Shown: positions 1 to 12,613 of the stretch, piece by piece
Layout: each line of letters starts with the position of its first letter
How positions within the stretch are numbered: the stretch's first letter is position 1
DNA from: Effrenium voratum
Taxonomy: Eukaryota > Sar > Dinophyceae > Suessiales > Symbiodiniaceae
Length of the DNA: 64,000 nt
Direction: 5' to 3'
NCBI GenBank assembly: GCA_963377175.1
Contig: CAUJNA010003805.1
Coordinates: 1,397,501-1,461,500, forward strand
Made by a program: the position numbers and the translations under genes
Notes under the pieces: model-generated
What the model was told of the DNA's origin: nothing
Seen by the model: only the letters and a program-made list of their open reading frames with translations
The model's database searches: none

Positions 1-107
1 GGACCCTTGCAGGGCCCAAGACAAAGAGGTCGGGAGTCTGCTGGCTTCAAAATGCCTGTGCATCCGCCAGGGTAAAAAACGGGAGAACATTACGATGCCG
101 GCGATTT

Positions 108-946
108 TCAACCGTTGACCCCTTCTTTCACCCGTCCTCTCATCTCCAAGGGGCCCACCTCATCAATCAGCACCCAGTCCGCGGGCGCGGCCGCTATGCC
201 CCGGTCCGCACCCCGCAGCCGCCGCAGCTCCTCCCGCGCTGCGACGAAGGCGCCCGGCGCGAAGAGGAAGTTCCCCACTGCCACGCCGTCGCCAGAAGCC
301 GAGGCGGGTTGGCCGCTGCCATCGCCCGGCTTGCCATCCTGGTTCGCCGGTGAATGCAAAAGGACTGACGGCTGAAGCTAACTCGCTCTCTCTCTCTCTC
401 TCTATTTAATTATCTCTTTCTCTCTTTCCCTCATTCTCTCTTTTTTGTCTCTCTCTCTCTCTCTCTAAAACGGTTCGGATGTGGTATTTGTGGATCCACC
501 CCGCTAGGATACTAAAAGACTTCTGAAAGACTACTACAAAATTACAACCGGGAGAGGAACTGTTGAAATCCACGGAAAGCGCATCCAAACCATTTCTCTG
601 TCTCTCTCTCTCTCTCTCTCCATCCATCGTCCCTCTGCTTTCATCTGCTTTCTGCCCTTTTGGGCCGGCGCTCGCCCAATTCGCAGAGCTGAGCCGCATT
701 CATCTGGAACTCCAGGACCTCGCCGGAGCTCACCAGTTGCAGCTGGCGCCGGCCAGCAGGATCCAACGGCGCCAGGACGCCCCCAACCCGCAGGCCATTC
801 GCCCGGAAGTGGCGGGCACAGCTCTGGAGGAAGGTGGTCTTGCCGCTCCCGGAGGGCCAGCTCAAAATGAAGAACTGGGCCGAAAACGCCCAGCTGCCTG
901 CAGTAAAATTCGACGGCGCGAGAAATCCAAAGCAAGTCATGGCCAA
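108..946 (-). CDS. THEP1-like nucleoside triphosphatase, two exons (3' end not seen)
   Basis: Family role: THEP1-type P-loop enzymes hydrolyse nucleoside triphosphates. Seen: one minus-strand exon, about 900 to 660, carries a beta-strand followed by a Walker A loop (PSGSGKTTF). A second exon, about 335 to 125, carries VGNFLFAPGAF and the Walker B signature DWVLIDEVGPLEM, which is characteristic of THEP1. The first exon probably begins after the acceptor ctgcag near 900. The frames between the two exons hold CT/GA microsatellites and stops, so this is an intron. The second exon probably ends at a donor near 125, because the C-terminal third of the family is missing; it may lie beyond the window edge. 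THEP1 proteins are usually about 180 residues and about 150 are visible here. Splice sites are inferred, and dinoflagellates also use GC and GA donors. Confidence 0.6.
386..466. repeat. CT microsatellites in an intron
   Basis: (CT)n runs occupy 386-403 and 449-466, with pyrimidine-rich sequence between them. A third run lies at about 599-620. All fall between the two THEP1-like exons, and on the coding strand they are GA-rich. Confidence 0.8.
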
Positions 947-1744
947 AAATGAAGCTCACAATTCTGTTGGGGATGGGAATTGAAGTGCTCAAAACCAGTG
1001 CTTCCAGGTGAGCGCCTTACAGACCTCGACAGTCAAAGGCGAATGATGAAACACCGTATGTGGCTGGTTGGTAGCAGACTTGTTTTGAGCCTTTCTGTTG
1101 CTGAGACCCTCTTTGAAGACCCACCACCCCGAACCCCAGCAAGGTGAGGGTCTACAAAAGGTTAAGGCACATTTGGCGTTGTCGAACTCCCCATGAAAGA
1201 TGACTGCTGGGAAGTTGCCACTTGCTTGCGTTGCCCAGCACCCGCTGTCAATTTTCTCGGGCTCGGCCATGGTGCGAAGACGAGGGACAGGAAACGCAGC
1301 AAAATTCCATCAGTGCCGCAGCATGGCTCTAAAGCTCGGCTGGACCAAAGCGATAGAGCAAACCGCCGGCAGTTCACGAAATTTCCGAAGAAAGAGAATT
1401 GTTTCCCTGTGGCTCTGGTGAGCATATCATTGGACATAGCGGCCAATTTACAAGCTTCGCTTTGCTTGGCCTGCGCAGTGGATCGAATTCCACTTGCGCC
1501 CAACGCCCAAGAGGAGTCAATTCAGAATAAACGTTGTCCCGGTGTTGTAGTATTTTGGAGGTGTGACATTTTGTACCTACTGCGTCGCTGTGCAGGTGCA
1601 TAGCGGACCACTTTACAAACGTGATCCGCTTGGCCTGGTACTATAAAACTCGAATCTGCCTGAATCCAAAAGTTCCCCTGACCAACTAACAATCCCCACA
1701 TCTATGGGAGAGGGGTGGAAGGACGCTCCCTCATTCACCCAAAT
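947..1744. other. Spacer, no gene seen
   Basis: Both strands are broken into short frames without recognisable domains or convincing exon signals. No repeat is shared with the rest of the window. Confidence 0.4.
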
Positions 1745-2484
1745 TCATTGGGACGAAACGTCACATTGCCAACTCCCCAGCCGGCGGCAAACCCATCCGC
1801 GTGCCAGGATCTTGGCCATGTGCGTGGGGGTCTTGTGGCCCTGCTGCAACATCACGGACATCACCAGTTCAGCCACCTCCTGGCAACTCTGCTGGCTGAA
1901 GCCGTCTTTTTGAACCAAAGGAAACGCTAGATTGAGAAGCCCCCCATTTGCTGTTTGGGGAAAGAACCATGGATTGGCTATGTTGATTTCTGCGAGGTCC
2001 CCATTGCTTGGATTCATCAGATTGCAAGCTTGCAAACCCGCGCCGCTTTCAAATGTGGGTGTTTCTCCAAATTAGAACTCCTCCAAGTGGTTGGTATCCA
2101 TTTGGTTTACCTCTCAAACTACACCAAGGAAATCCCTAATTTGAGAAATGCTCCTGTCAGTTTGAAAGGGACTATGGAGGAAATAAACAATACGGCACCT
2201 GCAGCGTCAAAGGCTGCGCTGGTGGATCTCCGAATCTTTCCAAAACCTGAAAGGAGCAACAGCGACACCGGACAAGGGTGACAGCCGGCTCTTGCATCCC
2301 CGGCCTCCTTCTTTGAAGCCTCTGCCAGCTTTTGGCGTTTTGCGGCCGGCTCGGCCTCTTCCTGAGCGAGCTGGCGGCTTGCAGCTCGATCCACGTGGGT
2401 CACGTCCGCACCTTTGGCTCTTCCGGGGCTTCGGTCGCGGAACTGGCGGGCGCTTCCGGTTCCTCGGCTCCGTTTGGATCTCAT
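1745..2484 (-). CDS. Possible exons of an unidentified gene
   Basis: Two stretches look coding from their codon use. One starts with ATG at 2484 and runs to about 2270; it is charged and basic (MRSKRSRGTG, then repeated Ala, Lys and Glu) and resembles a disordered N-terminus. The other, about 1930 to 1815, follows a possible acceptor (caatctag) and encodes an amphipathic helix-like segment (SCQEVAELVMSVMLQQGHK). I do not recognise the product. The exons could belong to one gene upstream of the THEP1-like exons or to separate genes. Confidence 0.25.
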
Positions 2485-2853
2485 CTTAAGCCACAGTTCA
2501 GAAAGGGCTATGTCCTCGTTTTTGGACCCCGGCCTTGGTGTCAGACTTCATCAGCCTAGGCCACTTGCAAGAAGTGTAGTACTGTATCAGCTACGCGCGC
2601 TTGCCGAAGCTGTCGAGGTCCCAGCCACTGGCAGTACTGCACAACCAAGTCCGCATTTGCGTCCTGGCGGAAGGCCCACAAAGGACTCACTTGAGGTAAG
2701 GGGATCCCGGTTGCTATCCAAACCCTGGCTCATCGCAAGCTAAGTGTCCAATTTAATTATTTTGTTAGGGGATCCTTCACTTTTAAGGGTAATACCTCCT
2801 TCATCCGCCAGGTGTATTTAGCTGGGGTCAACATGTACGGTTTGGGCAAATGG

Positions 2854-5800
2854 CTTAGTCCTTCAGCCGCACCAGGTTGATCAAGCGACCGAACTGTGGC
2901 TTGGAGACCACCTCGGCGCTCCCAAGTGCCCACGTGCTACGCAACTGCAGATGGCATGCGCATCGAGCTTGCACGACAATGACAACTGACAGGCTTGAAC
3001 AAGCCAAGCTGACTCGTCACTTGGCACCTTGAGGCTATGACCGGCAGGCCGCTAGCAGGCAGCGGCTCGGCTGACGCGTAGATGCGCATGGCCTTGCCGT
3101 CCGGCTTCTCCATGTAAAACCGTTTGCAAGAAACTGCGGGAAATACACGGGGGCAGCATAGGTTGAAAAAAGTTGTTTCAACCCAAAAGCTGCAGTGCGG
3201 GAAGAAGGGGCCGTTTCTTGGCATATGCCTCATGCGAGCCTGCGGCAAGCGCACCAGCATGTTCGGGTAGTCGGACAGGCGCTGCCTCGGCCCGCTGAAC
3301 TGGCAGTCCAGTTCAGAAGTTCAGGCTAAGCTCCGGGCAGCCGCTCCAAAGCTCGCCTTGCAAAGCGCTTGACCTGAAAATCGGGATGTTGGTAACCACT
3401 TGCAAAGGGACAGCAACGCCTTGGGGTTGACCTCGTTTTCAGTGAAGACCTTCCAATCTGCCTCCGCTCGGCTCTCGGTTTGCGAGCCCAAACGCCCAAC
3501 CACGCCCAACCGCGCCATGTGAATGCACTAGGCGTGGGCATGTGTTTGCAAGCGAGCACGGTTTTGGTCGGGCTCGTTGGCCCACGAGCCTTGAAGTTGT
3601 TGTTGGCAACATGGCAAGCGAATGCTTCTGCCTCAGCGAGGGGCACCTCTAAAACAGCCACGTCGCAGAGTTGAGGCTGGCACCAGGGCATACATGCCTG
3701 GGTGCACGTGGGTTTGTCAAAGCCGGGGAACTTACGTGGTTGGCTTCATAGTGGATGTCTTGCTTTTTGGGGGGGACCCCCAAAATGGTGGGTTTCCCTT
3801 TTGGTTTCCCTTGAAACCAACCCCAAATAGGTTCCCTCAAGAAAAGACGAGCCCATATTGGAACCGAAACCTGTTTCTCGAATCGCAATGAGGGCCGGGC
3901 ACTCTTCATCCATGTCTTGCACTTTGTGGATCAGTGCTTGAAATGCCTCCACACCAATCACTTGTGGAATCACAGGCCAGCGGTTGGGAACTCCCGCAGC
4001 CTGGTCTATGAGTTGCTTCATGGATGCTTGCTTTGCTGCGCACGCCTGCCGGGGATGCAAACTGGCGTCACTCCCTTGCCAACGGGCCCTGGAAATAATG
4101 GATGTGATTAACATTTTCAGGGCCTAGCCATGCCTAGCCCAACTGCACCCACGAAACAAAAGATGGAAGGGTCGGGTTTTGGACCACAGCCAGCTACGAG
4201 CAAGTCCTCCAAGAGCCGGTAGTAGAAGAGCGGCAGAAACCTGAGCCCGGTTCGGTCAGTCTTGTGACGACTCTTTGCTCTGAGCTTCGAACGCTGTAGC
4301 TGGCAGTCGGAACATTTCGGAGAACAAGGTTTCCACAGTGATGGCCTCGAAATGAGGATGCAGCACCTGAGGCACTCGGATTCGCCCGGGTCGGAGAGCA
4401 ATGGAGTGACCGGGGGGCCCGCTGGGATTCGCAGGATCTGCTTGCTGCACTCGTCCACGTCTTTGGCAAACCTCGCGAGTCGAGCACAGCACTGCCCACA
4501 TGCAGACACAACAAGAATTGGATGCACAGGTTGGCACATCTCCACAGTAAGAAGGATGTAGTCTTCCAGCACCTTGCCCGCATTGAGCCGAAGCTGAAAA
4601 AAGATCAACGTGGCACTTTTGCGCCTTTTTTGCGCATGCAAATAATTTCGGGACTTTCTAGTCATCTGTTGGGCCCAGACCCATCTGTCTTTGGTGGGCC
4701 TGCCAATGCATTGGCGCATGCTTAAAACATGGCCGATCATTCGCCGAACACTTGCCGAGGCTGCATGGGTACTTCTTCCGAAGGATCTGTCAGCAAATGG
4801 AACGACATCAGCGGCACCTGTCCAACCGTGCATCCGAAATACTTACACGCTAGCGCACAAACATCGGCCTGCAGCTTCCGGCTCTTCCGAAACTCTTCGC
4901 GGGAGATGCCCAGCGCAATGGCAGGCCTGGCGGATTCTCTCAGCCGCGCGGTCAGCCGCGAAAATGCCGTGGCGGCGCTGCATCTCTGCCATGCCGTCAG
5001 CCGATGGCCGAAAGCCCGGCACGTGAAGAACCACCTGGCGTGCTGCTTTTCTCTCAAGTTGGCCAATGGGCCCACCTGCCTTCAATGACCAGTTGTCCTT
5101 CTGCTGCTGCTGCACTGCAGCGAAAAGCTCCTGTGCATCATCTGCGGCGACTCGGATGCAGGGTTGCAACCAAAACCTACGGGCACCCAAAACCATACTT
5201 AGTTGACCTGAATTTTCATGTTTCAGATGGGGGTGCCCCACGAACCTTCAACTACCCACGTCCTAGCTGCTCACATGCCCAGCCTCCAGTCGGTCCGGAC
5301 GATCGCCCTTCCAGAGCTGCAAAAGAGGCTTCCAGTGTGCCCCCTTGGCACCAGCTGGCGCAGAGAGCAAATGCACACGCGCACAAACCACCAAAGCTCG
5401 TCTGGATGCGTTGTATCGGGACCCCTGCCCAGGCAACACCAATTTGCAGGAATGGGCATTGAAAATAACGGGGCTACACCACCAACATAAGCTCAAACGG
5501 CAGGTGTATAGCCCTCGTAGATCTGCTTACAAGCTCCATGCCGCCAAATCAATATCTGAACCTGTCCTTTTCGAGGGTACCCTTTTTGTTTGTTGATTAA
5601 AAAAAGGAAAACCGAGCCGCGCCATTTTGAGTCCCGGTCCGAATCCTGAAAACAAGGTCCGAGCCACCAATCCTACTGTGCCCAGTCCAAACAAAACCGC
5701 CCGAGCCTACTGGATTCAGTTTTCTATACAATATTCAAGTCTTGCCATTTCAAACGCCACCTGGCTAGACTAGCCTTAGGGGCATCGGTGAATTTGGTGC

Positions 5801-6300
5801 CCGCAAAAGACAGAGATCGATGCTGAGGTGCCTGCCCGACTCGCCAAGTATCTCTGGGCAGCTGCCATGAGGCTGTGAACCTTCGCCTTCCCCTTGGCGA
5901 AAAGCATGCTACCGCACTGCCTAAGGAACTCGAACTCGGAAAACACCCATTGGGTTCTAACTGGCCCAAAAGACCTGCGCGCGCTTCTCGCTTTGGAAGT
6001 AACTCCTTTCACTCTGGAAGGCGCTTTCCTCTTAATTAGTCGAAGTGAGGAACGGCACGCAAGCCGCAAGCCAAAACCTCTCTGGACGGGTTTTTGCGCC
6101 TGCTGATACGCCTCCTGGCTGAGGAAGGGCAACTGCGCCTCGGATCTGCAAGGGACACCGAAGGCGAGGCAAAACCAGAAAAAACACCACGTCAACCCAA
6201 TACGCTCCGAAGTTCCTGAGGTGCCAATGCGGATGTCAACGTTTGCTGCTTGCCTCCCTCGCAGCCGTTGTAGGCTGTCACCCCACGAGGGCATGGCATA
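2854..6300 (-). CDS. Putative multi-exon gene, product unknown
   Basis: Several minus-strand segments look like exons separated by non-coding DNA. About 5960-5845 encodes FSEFEFLRQCGSMLFAKGKA. About 5165-5077 encodes RVAADDAQELFAAVQQQQ and ends at an AG/GTGGGC donor. The segment ending near 4850 runs into a strong GTAAGT donor. About 4590-4400 encodes VLEDYILLTVEMCQPVHP. The segment 4045-3871 has an acceptor (ggcag) and a donor (cag/gtttcg) and encodes QLIDQAAGVPNRWPVIPQV. About 3137-3028 encodes FYMEKPDGKAMRIYASAEP. A last exon at about 2937-2854 encodes VVSKPQFGRLINLVRLKD followed by a TAA stop. I cannot name the family. Phase between exons was not fully checked, so this may be one gene or two. 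Confidence 0.35.
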
Positions 6301-9300
6301 GCTTGCCAATAGGAAGGAATCTGATGGTAGCCTAAAGGTAACCCAAAGATTTGCTGATGCGCTCAGGCCTTGATTGAACACTGGACAATGATCAATTAGC
6401 ATTGGACTCCCCCTTTGAAAGGCTCCAGCCACAGAGTGAGCTGTGAATCCACCCTGAGCCCGGTCAAGTCCTGCTGGTGGGGTGACTTAGCCCTTGGCCA
6501 ACGCCATGAATACGCCAAAGTCACCTGCACAAGACAAATTCACAACCAGGGGGAGCACGGCGTGCTTGCGCTGGATCATGTGCGCACCGCCTCCTTTGCT
6601 TGGCTTCAAGCCTTCAGATAGAGAAAGCACCTGCGATAGCGTGCGGCTTCGGGATATTCACCCGCGCGTTTCAGCCAGCCTCATGTAGCAAGTTCAGGAC
6701 CGCAGCCACGCCTGCCAGCAAGCTTTGCCATAGAGCCCTCACTCAAGGCAAGGCTGCACCTAACACACTCGTGTTTGCCAGGAACACGAAGAAGCGCAGC
6801 AAAAGTTGCCTGCCAGCTGCGACCGCCCTAGCCGCGCTGAATCACGTTAAGGCAATCGCGTGCTACCCATCTTGCAGTCCAGCACCGCAGCCTGAAGCTG
6901 CATCGCTCAATAGGTGGAATAAATACATTGTCAGCGCATGTCAGCACTAAAAAACAATCCTGTTATGGCTAACCTGGGATTTGGATGCTGCAAACTCATG
7001 ATCCAGAGTGGGACTGGAAATACCTTCCAAGCCTTCCTTTTGCTGATGATTGATAGGCTCGGAAACGGAATGTGAGAGTCAGAGCAAAATCTTTCCTTCC
7101 GCCCGATATAGAGCAATAGAAAGAGAACGACTTACGAAGAAGGACGTGAGAGTGATGGCAGCCCTGACAGGCAATTGGCCGCAATGGAAGCTCCTTCTCT
7201 AGCCGCGCAACGGGACGGGGAGACTCTGCCATTGACGAGTGATAGCTGGTCGAGATGGTGAAGATGGCCATTGCCAGCTTGTAAATAAGAGATTGTGAAA
7301 GCAAATGGCGGGTGATGGGATGGAAAAGGATTGGAAAGCCAACAAAATGCTAAATGAAATAATTCACTGGCTTTGCTATCATCCTCTCCCACCTTCATAC
7401 CTCCTCTCCTCTATTGAATCATCTTAGGGTGGAGCGAAAGAAGGAGAAGAGAGACATTGTCCAACTTTTCTGAAGCCTCATCTCCCTTTCGTCCCTTTTG
7501 GCGAGTAAAAAATGGCCTGCTCTTCTCCCTCGACTGGAGCGATGTGGCGAGCGGCGGAGAGAAGAAGGGTGAAGAGACATGACGATGGCCCGCTCGTTGA
7601 TCTGGTATTTATCAGGCGGAGCGGGAGCTTATGTCATCATCTTGTGTCCCTTCTCTTTCCCTTACCAGCTTCTCGTGAACAAATGAAGCGGGAAGAGAGG
7701 TAGAGATGGGAATGGATGGGAGGGTCGTATCCCTGTGCGCCCCTTTGGTAGCGAGGACATGCGAGAAAGAGAGACCTATCCATCCCTCACGCTCCTTTCA
7801 CTCGCTCCATCTCTTCCCAGCCGTTTCTATCACCGCCGCGGCTGGGTATGGAGGAGGTGAGTGCTGGGAGAGGTCCATCAAATGGAGATGCGGCGCCTCA
7901 CAGTCTAACTGTTGGGATTTGAGGAGGTGGCGAAGGGACGGAAGGAATGACACGTGGGGCAACTGATGGTTCCAAATGTGAATGTTGGCCCCTGCCCCTT
8001 TCGCTCTCACGCACCCACTTCTAGCCGAAGCAAGCACAAGGTGTTTGAAGAGAGGGAGGGAGAAAAGTAGAGAGAGAGAGAGAGGGTGGGTGAATGGAGA
8101 CAGAAAATGGGTGAATGGGTGGAGGAGATGTCATGAGATAGCTGCTGACACGGAAAGGAACTGGCTATCATATGCTCATCTCTATCTCTATTTTCTGGTT
8201 CTTCTCCCATCGCTCTCCACCAATAGATCCTGAAGGAGACGAGGGAGCGATGGCTGCGAAGGAGGGACAAATGAATGAGTCTCTCGGTCATATCTCTTTC
8301 CTGCCGCTGACCGACAAGAGATTATCTATCCATCTCTCCGTTCCATCTTTCCGTCGCTTCCCTCTCTAACAAAGACGAGACATGGGGAAGCGAATGTCCA
8401 GAGTGGGAACGGATGAAATGTGTCATGTCATTATCCTATCCTGCTTCTTGTCATATCCCTTTATCTTTGTTCTTGTTTATCTGACGTAGCCAAGGAAAAT
8501 GATGGAAACGATATAATACGAGCGATCAAGGTGCCTCGCTGACTGGCCGAGGCTCTCGCTCTCAACTCGTCCACCGCGTGAGCGACCACATCAGCTGCAA
8601 ACTTTGGGTGCTGCTCTGCCTGCATCGGGGGGTCAACGGGAGGTTGGTTCCTTTGGGCTAGGCGGGTGTTTACAAGGCGCTTTGCGACGCCCTAAGCAAG
8701 TCCAGAAATTTGCCGAGTGTTCAGGCCGTCTTAGCATGACTCGGAGCTGAGGTGCTGAGGTGAGTGGCAAATCGTGGGTTGCAGAAACCTACAGGTCCAG
8801 CCGTGCTCATCACACCAGCAGGCAGTGGGCCAGCGGCTTGTTCAGCGAACCACTTTGAGGAACACGTTCGCAAAATGCGATGCACTTGGACACGCACTCG
8901 CACATGTTAAATTGTCAACAGCGGCCTATTTTTTTGATTTTGTTTAAAGAACTCGTGAGAATTTGTCGTCATTTTGGTCGGTTTCCCCTGTCTTTGCTGA
9001 GCCTCAGTTGGAATCGGTTTTGGACACCAAGTGTTGGCTTCCTTCGAGGTTCTTTTCGGATAAGTTGCTGCACTCGTGTTGTTCGGAGTGGTGGTCAGGC
9101 TCAATATGCACAGTGAATCATAGGATGCTGGGAATGTCTTCTGGCCGCACTCGGGGTCCTGAAATACTTAGAAGTTTGGCTTTTCCAAAGGTGTGTCTGT
9201 GTGTGTGTGCGTTAATGTCAGTGATTGCTTTCAGGATGCTGAGGCCAGAACCATCTTGGCCAACCAAGCGGCATACATACTCAACCTCCGCAGCGCCGGA

Positions 9301-10059
9301 TCCCCAAACAGGCGCAAAGGCTACTGAGTGGACGGCTTTGTGGGCAAACCTTGGCTATCAAGTCATCATGGCGCACTATGAACTCGCCGTCCAAAACCCA
9401 AGTCTCTCTCAAAACTGTACCTCCCATCCCCTCCGCGGCTTTCTTTGCTCACCGGTTTCTTTCGCCCCGGCTGTGCCCCACGTGGGGCAAACAGGACCCG
9501 TTTGCCCCCTGCCCAGCCACTGGGGTCCGGGCACTTCACACAAGCCAGAACCGTGTTGCAGAGCAGCTCGCCGTGGAGCTCCACGTCATCCTCCCGATTT
9601 CGGATGGTGGCAACTCAGAGGGTGCCCCCCCAAAAAAACATATGTGGGCTTCTACCAGCATGGTTGTAAGGGTTCATATTGTTTGTGGGCCTTGCTACGC
9701 AACCTTTATGAAACCAAGTGGCTTAACCACCTACTATGACCAGTATCATTCTGGGCGCTGCCACAGTTTGTGTCTTGTTTGCGGTTGCCTTTTTGTTTTG
9801 ACCCGCAAGACAGGCGTTGAAGATTTCAAAAAGTACCCTCATACTTCAAATGCTGTCGTGAATAAACGTCGCAAATCCAGAAGGCTGCATGCACTGGGCA
9901 TAACAGCAACCCTTGTTGAAGTTCTGCGAGGGTCTGGATTCTGCGGCAGTGAGCTACATGTTTCCTAGAATGCTTGAGGAGTAAACAGGCCGGCATCCAT
10001 GTTCAGCCTTGGTTGGGTGAAGTTGGCGAATTCCATTGAGCATCACTCCAACCTAGGTC
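6301..10059. other. Spacer, no gene supported
   Basis: No recognisable protein, RNA gene or window-internal duplication. The part from about 7000 to 8450 is purine/pyrimidine-skewed, with an (AG)n run at about 8068-8084. Long frames near 8963-9968 have no domain and no exon-like codon use, so I do not call them. Confidence 0.4.
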
Positions 10060-10830
10060 GAGTCATTGTATGTTTGTCACCTTTGGCCCCACTGGGGAAA
10101 TGCGTCGACTACAAAGGCCCACTTGATTGGCCCTTGCCAAGAGAGAGAGCAAAACCGGATCAACCTGATTGTGGTGCGAGCCGTGCGCGTCCTCGACCGC
10201 AGCTACCACAGCTTTGACTTGGGACACCACCTGGGCTCCAGGGATTCGCTCACATTGCAGCTTGGCACGCGCTGAGAACCCCACTTTCTTGTTTTCATCA
10301 CCCAAGGTAATCAGGGCTCTCCTTATTCGTTCCCGGTCTGCCTGGCAAGCCACGGGAAGCGAATCAACCATCTGACCGGAAGGTGCGCCTGTTGTTTCTT
10401 GGCTGCAACATCGGCCTGTGGCCAAGGCATACGTGTCACAAGGACTTCAAGTTGGACAACGTGCCTCGGTTTCCTGCTTTTTCGGCTTGTTCGGGTTGGC
10501 TGCTTTGCTCATGGCTTGCAAGCATGAGCACCGCCAAAAAGCTACGGCTGCTTGTTGATAGTACAACACCTTAACTTTGCCAGCAGCTACGTAGGCTCCT
10601 CTATTTTCAAGGTTCGTGGTTGCTAGGTTGTTGCTACAGCCTATTAAATTTAGGCATCCGCATATGTTTGCATGTGTAATTGGCAGCAAATGGTGCCGCC
10701 GGTCCATGTTCAATCATGTTGAACATTTCGGTCATGTTTGAAAACAAAAATGCCTGCAGCAATCATGCAGTGAAATTCAAGGTGTGCAGTGACAGCGGAC
10801 CCTGGCCAGTTGACGATGCCAAACCCGTCC
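10060..10830. repeat. Dispersed repeat X, copy 1
   Basis: This segment is a diverged copy of about 19690-20370 and 61224-61905. Shared landmarks are AATGCGTCGACTAC at the start, the TTGACTTGGGACACCACCTG block, and a small hairpin near 10707 (8-bp arms ATGTTCAA and TTGAACAT). It appears non-coding. Confidence 0.7.
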
Positions 10831-10926
10831 AAGCGCCAAAGAAAGCCTTGCTTCACGTGCGTCCATGCTATGCTTGCACAAAACACATGTCCTGCTTCGT
10901 GGTCAGTCGGTCTGGGGACACATGCT

Positions 10927-10928
<2 letters not shown>

Positions 10929-10985
<57 letters not shown>

Positions 10986-11006
10986 GCGCGCGCGCGCGCG
11001 CGCGCG
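10929..11006. repeat. (CA)27 followed by (CG)11 microsatellite
   Basis: CA dinucleotides run from 10929 to 10982 and pass directly into CG dinucleotides from 10985 to 11006. The result is almost 80 bp of alternating purine-pyrimidine. The paralogous place in block Y copy B (about 53390) has only a few CA units. Confidence 0.95.
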
Positions 11007-12613
11007 CAACCAGCACTTAGTAAAGACTTATACCGGCCGGTGAACATCTCACAAGCCGCTGTTTCGTGCTTTTGCCTCCCTGCGAAAGAGCTGGGGGAAC
11101 GAGCCTTTACAACTTCAGCAAGAACTCGCCCCAAGACTCGACGCAGTGAAATCCACGATTTGGCCATGTTCCACTTTTTGCAAAAACCTCAAGTTCTATC
11201 AAACTGAACTTGAACAGAAAATGCCTGCGGCTACCCTCACAGAGGTACAGGTAAAGTGTCCGCTGCGCCTTCATTGCGGCTGTGATTGCATGTCGTCTGG
11301 GCGACGAAGTGTTGCAACGCGAAGCCGTGGGCTCAAAACCTCTGGGCGAGGCTCAGGCAGTCCTTTGGCATATTCCATTGTTGGTTCGGGTTCAGTTGCG
11401 AGTGTTGGCGGATGCATGTCTTTCAACCGATGGAAACTGTTGCCTGGACGAGCCTGGTTGGCACGTTTCCTTATACGAATCAAAGACCCAGGTCCACAAC
11501 CCACAGCCACCTACCTGATTTCGGGCCAAATCCTTGCAGTAGAAATTTGAACAGGCTTACAAGGCTGCTTGTCCACTTCCTGTAGTAAGGCACGAGGCAA
11601 AGTAGAAAAAGAACGCTCCCGCTGAGGAAAGCCGCCTCTGCAAGCCTGCGATGAACCCGCGGGGCTTTGCAAAGCTGAGCGTCCTTTATGACATCATGAG
11701 GAGTTTGCCCAAAAGGGCCTGACGTTCTGGCAATGAGATTTGTCTGGTAGGCCCCCTCTCTGACACCTTCTCCATCCATCTTGCCTGCAACCTGCTTGGG
11801 GTTATGTGAAAGGTCGCGCGATGAATGCGCCGTCTCCCGCGCTTGCGAGGGAAGCACGGCTGATAGCCGAGACTGGCCATTTGGAGGGTAGGAGGCCACA
11901 TGTGCAGCATAGCATTGCGACAAGGGCTCAGGAGCACATGCTCCACAGCCAAAGCGGCATGACCTCGTTGCTAGGAAGTGGGATGCCTAGTTGGAGCTGA
12001 CCGCGCTCACGCAGCGGCGCAAGTGTTCTTTGGCACATGGCTCACGGTCTGAGCCGTCTGACTCCAACTGACACGATAACCCCGTCAAAGACAGGCCGGG
12101 GATCAACCCGCTGTGCAAGCTAGCTGGTACTCAACGTAACGCACGCGATGGCCAACATTTGGCTTGCCCACAGTTGTGAGACCACCGTCATCACTATACA
12201 TTGCCAAGGTGTCCGCCTTGCAGAAAACACCAGGATCCAGGAAGCCGTACCGAAGCAAGTCCCACATTTTCATGCCCAGGTTGCCAACATCAAAGGTCAG
12301 CTTCGATTGAAGGCTTCAGCTGCCAAAGGATCCTGGTGAAAGTGACAATATTTGCGCACGTGAAATGATGAGCAGCTGGCTTGTTGCTATCAGTGCCGTT
12401 GCCACCAGCGCCCAACATGGTCACAAGCAAAGGCCAGCACCAGCAGCCGAGCACCATCACAGCCATGCAGCCCACAGCTGCAGCAGCCATGGTCTCCTGC
12501 CCCATAAGGCCCACGTGAAAAAAGCGAAGGATGCACGCCGTGGCGCGTTGCCGTCGCAGGCCAGTGGTGTTGCATGTGGCGTCCTGCATATGCAGGCTGC
12601 GATATCCTAGGAG

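Noticed and set aside
8963..9968. Long plus-strand frames of 258 and 205 codons
   Set aside because: They overlap in different phases, have no domain and lack exon-like codon use. They are likely chance frames.
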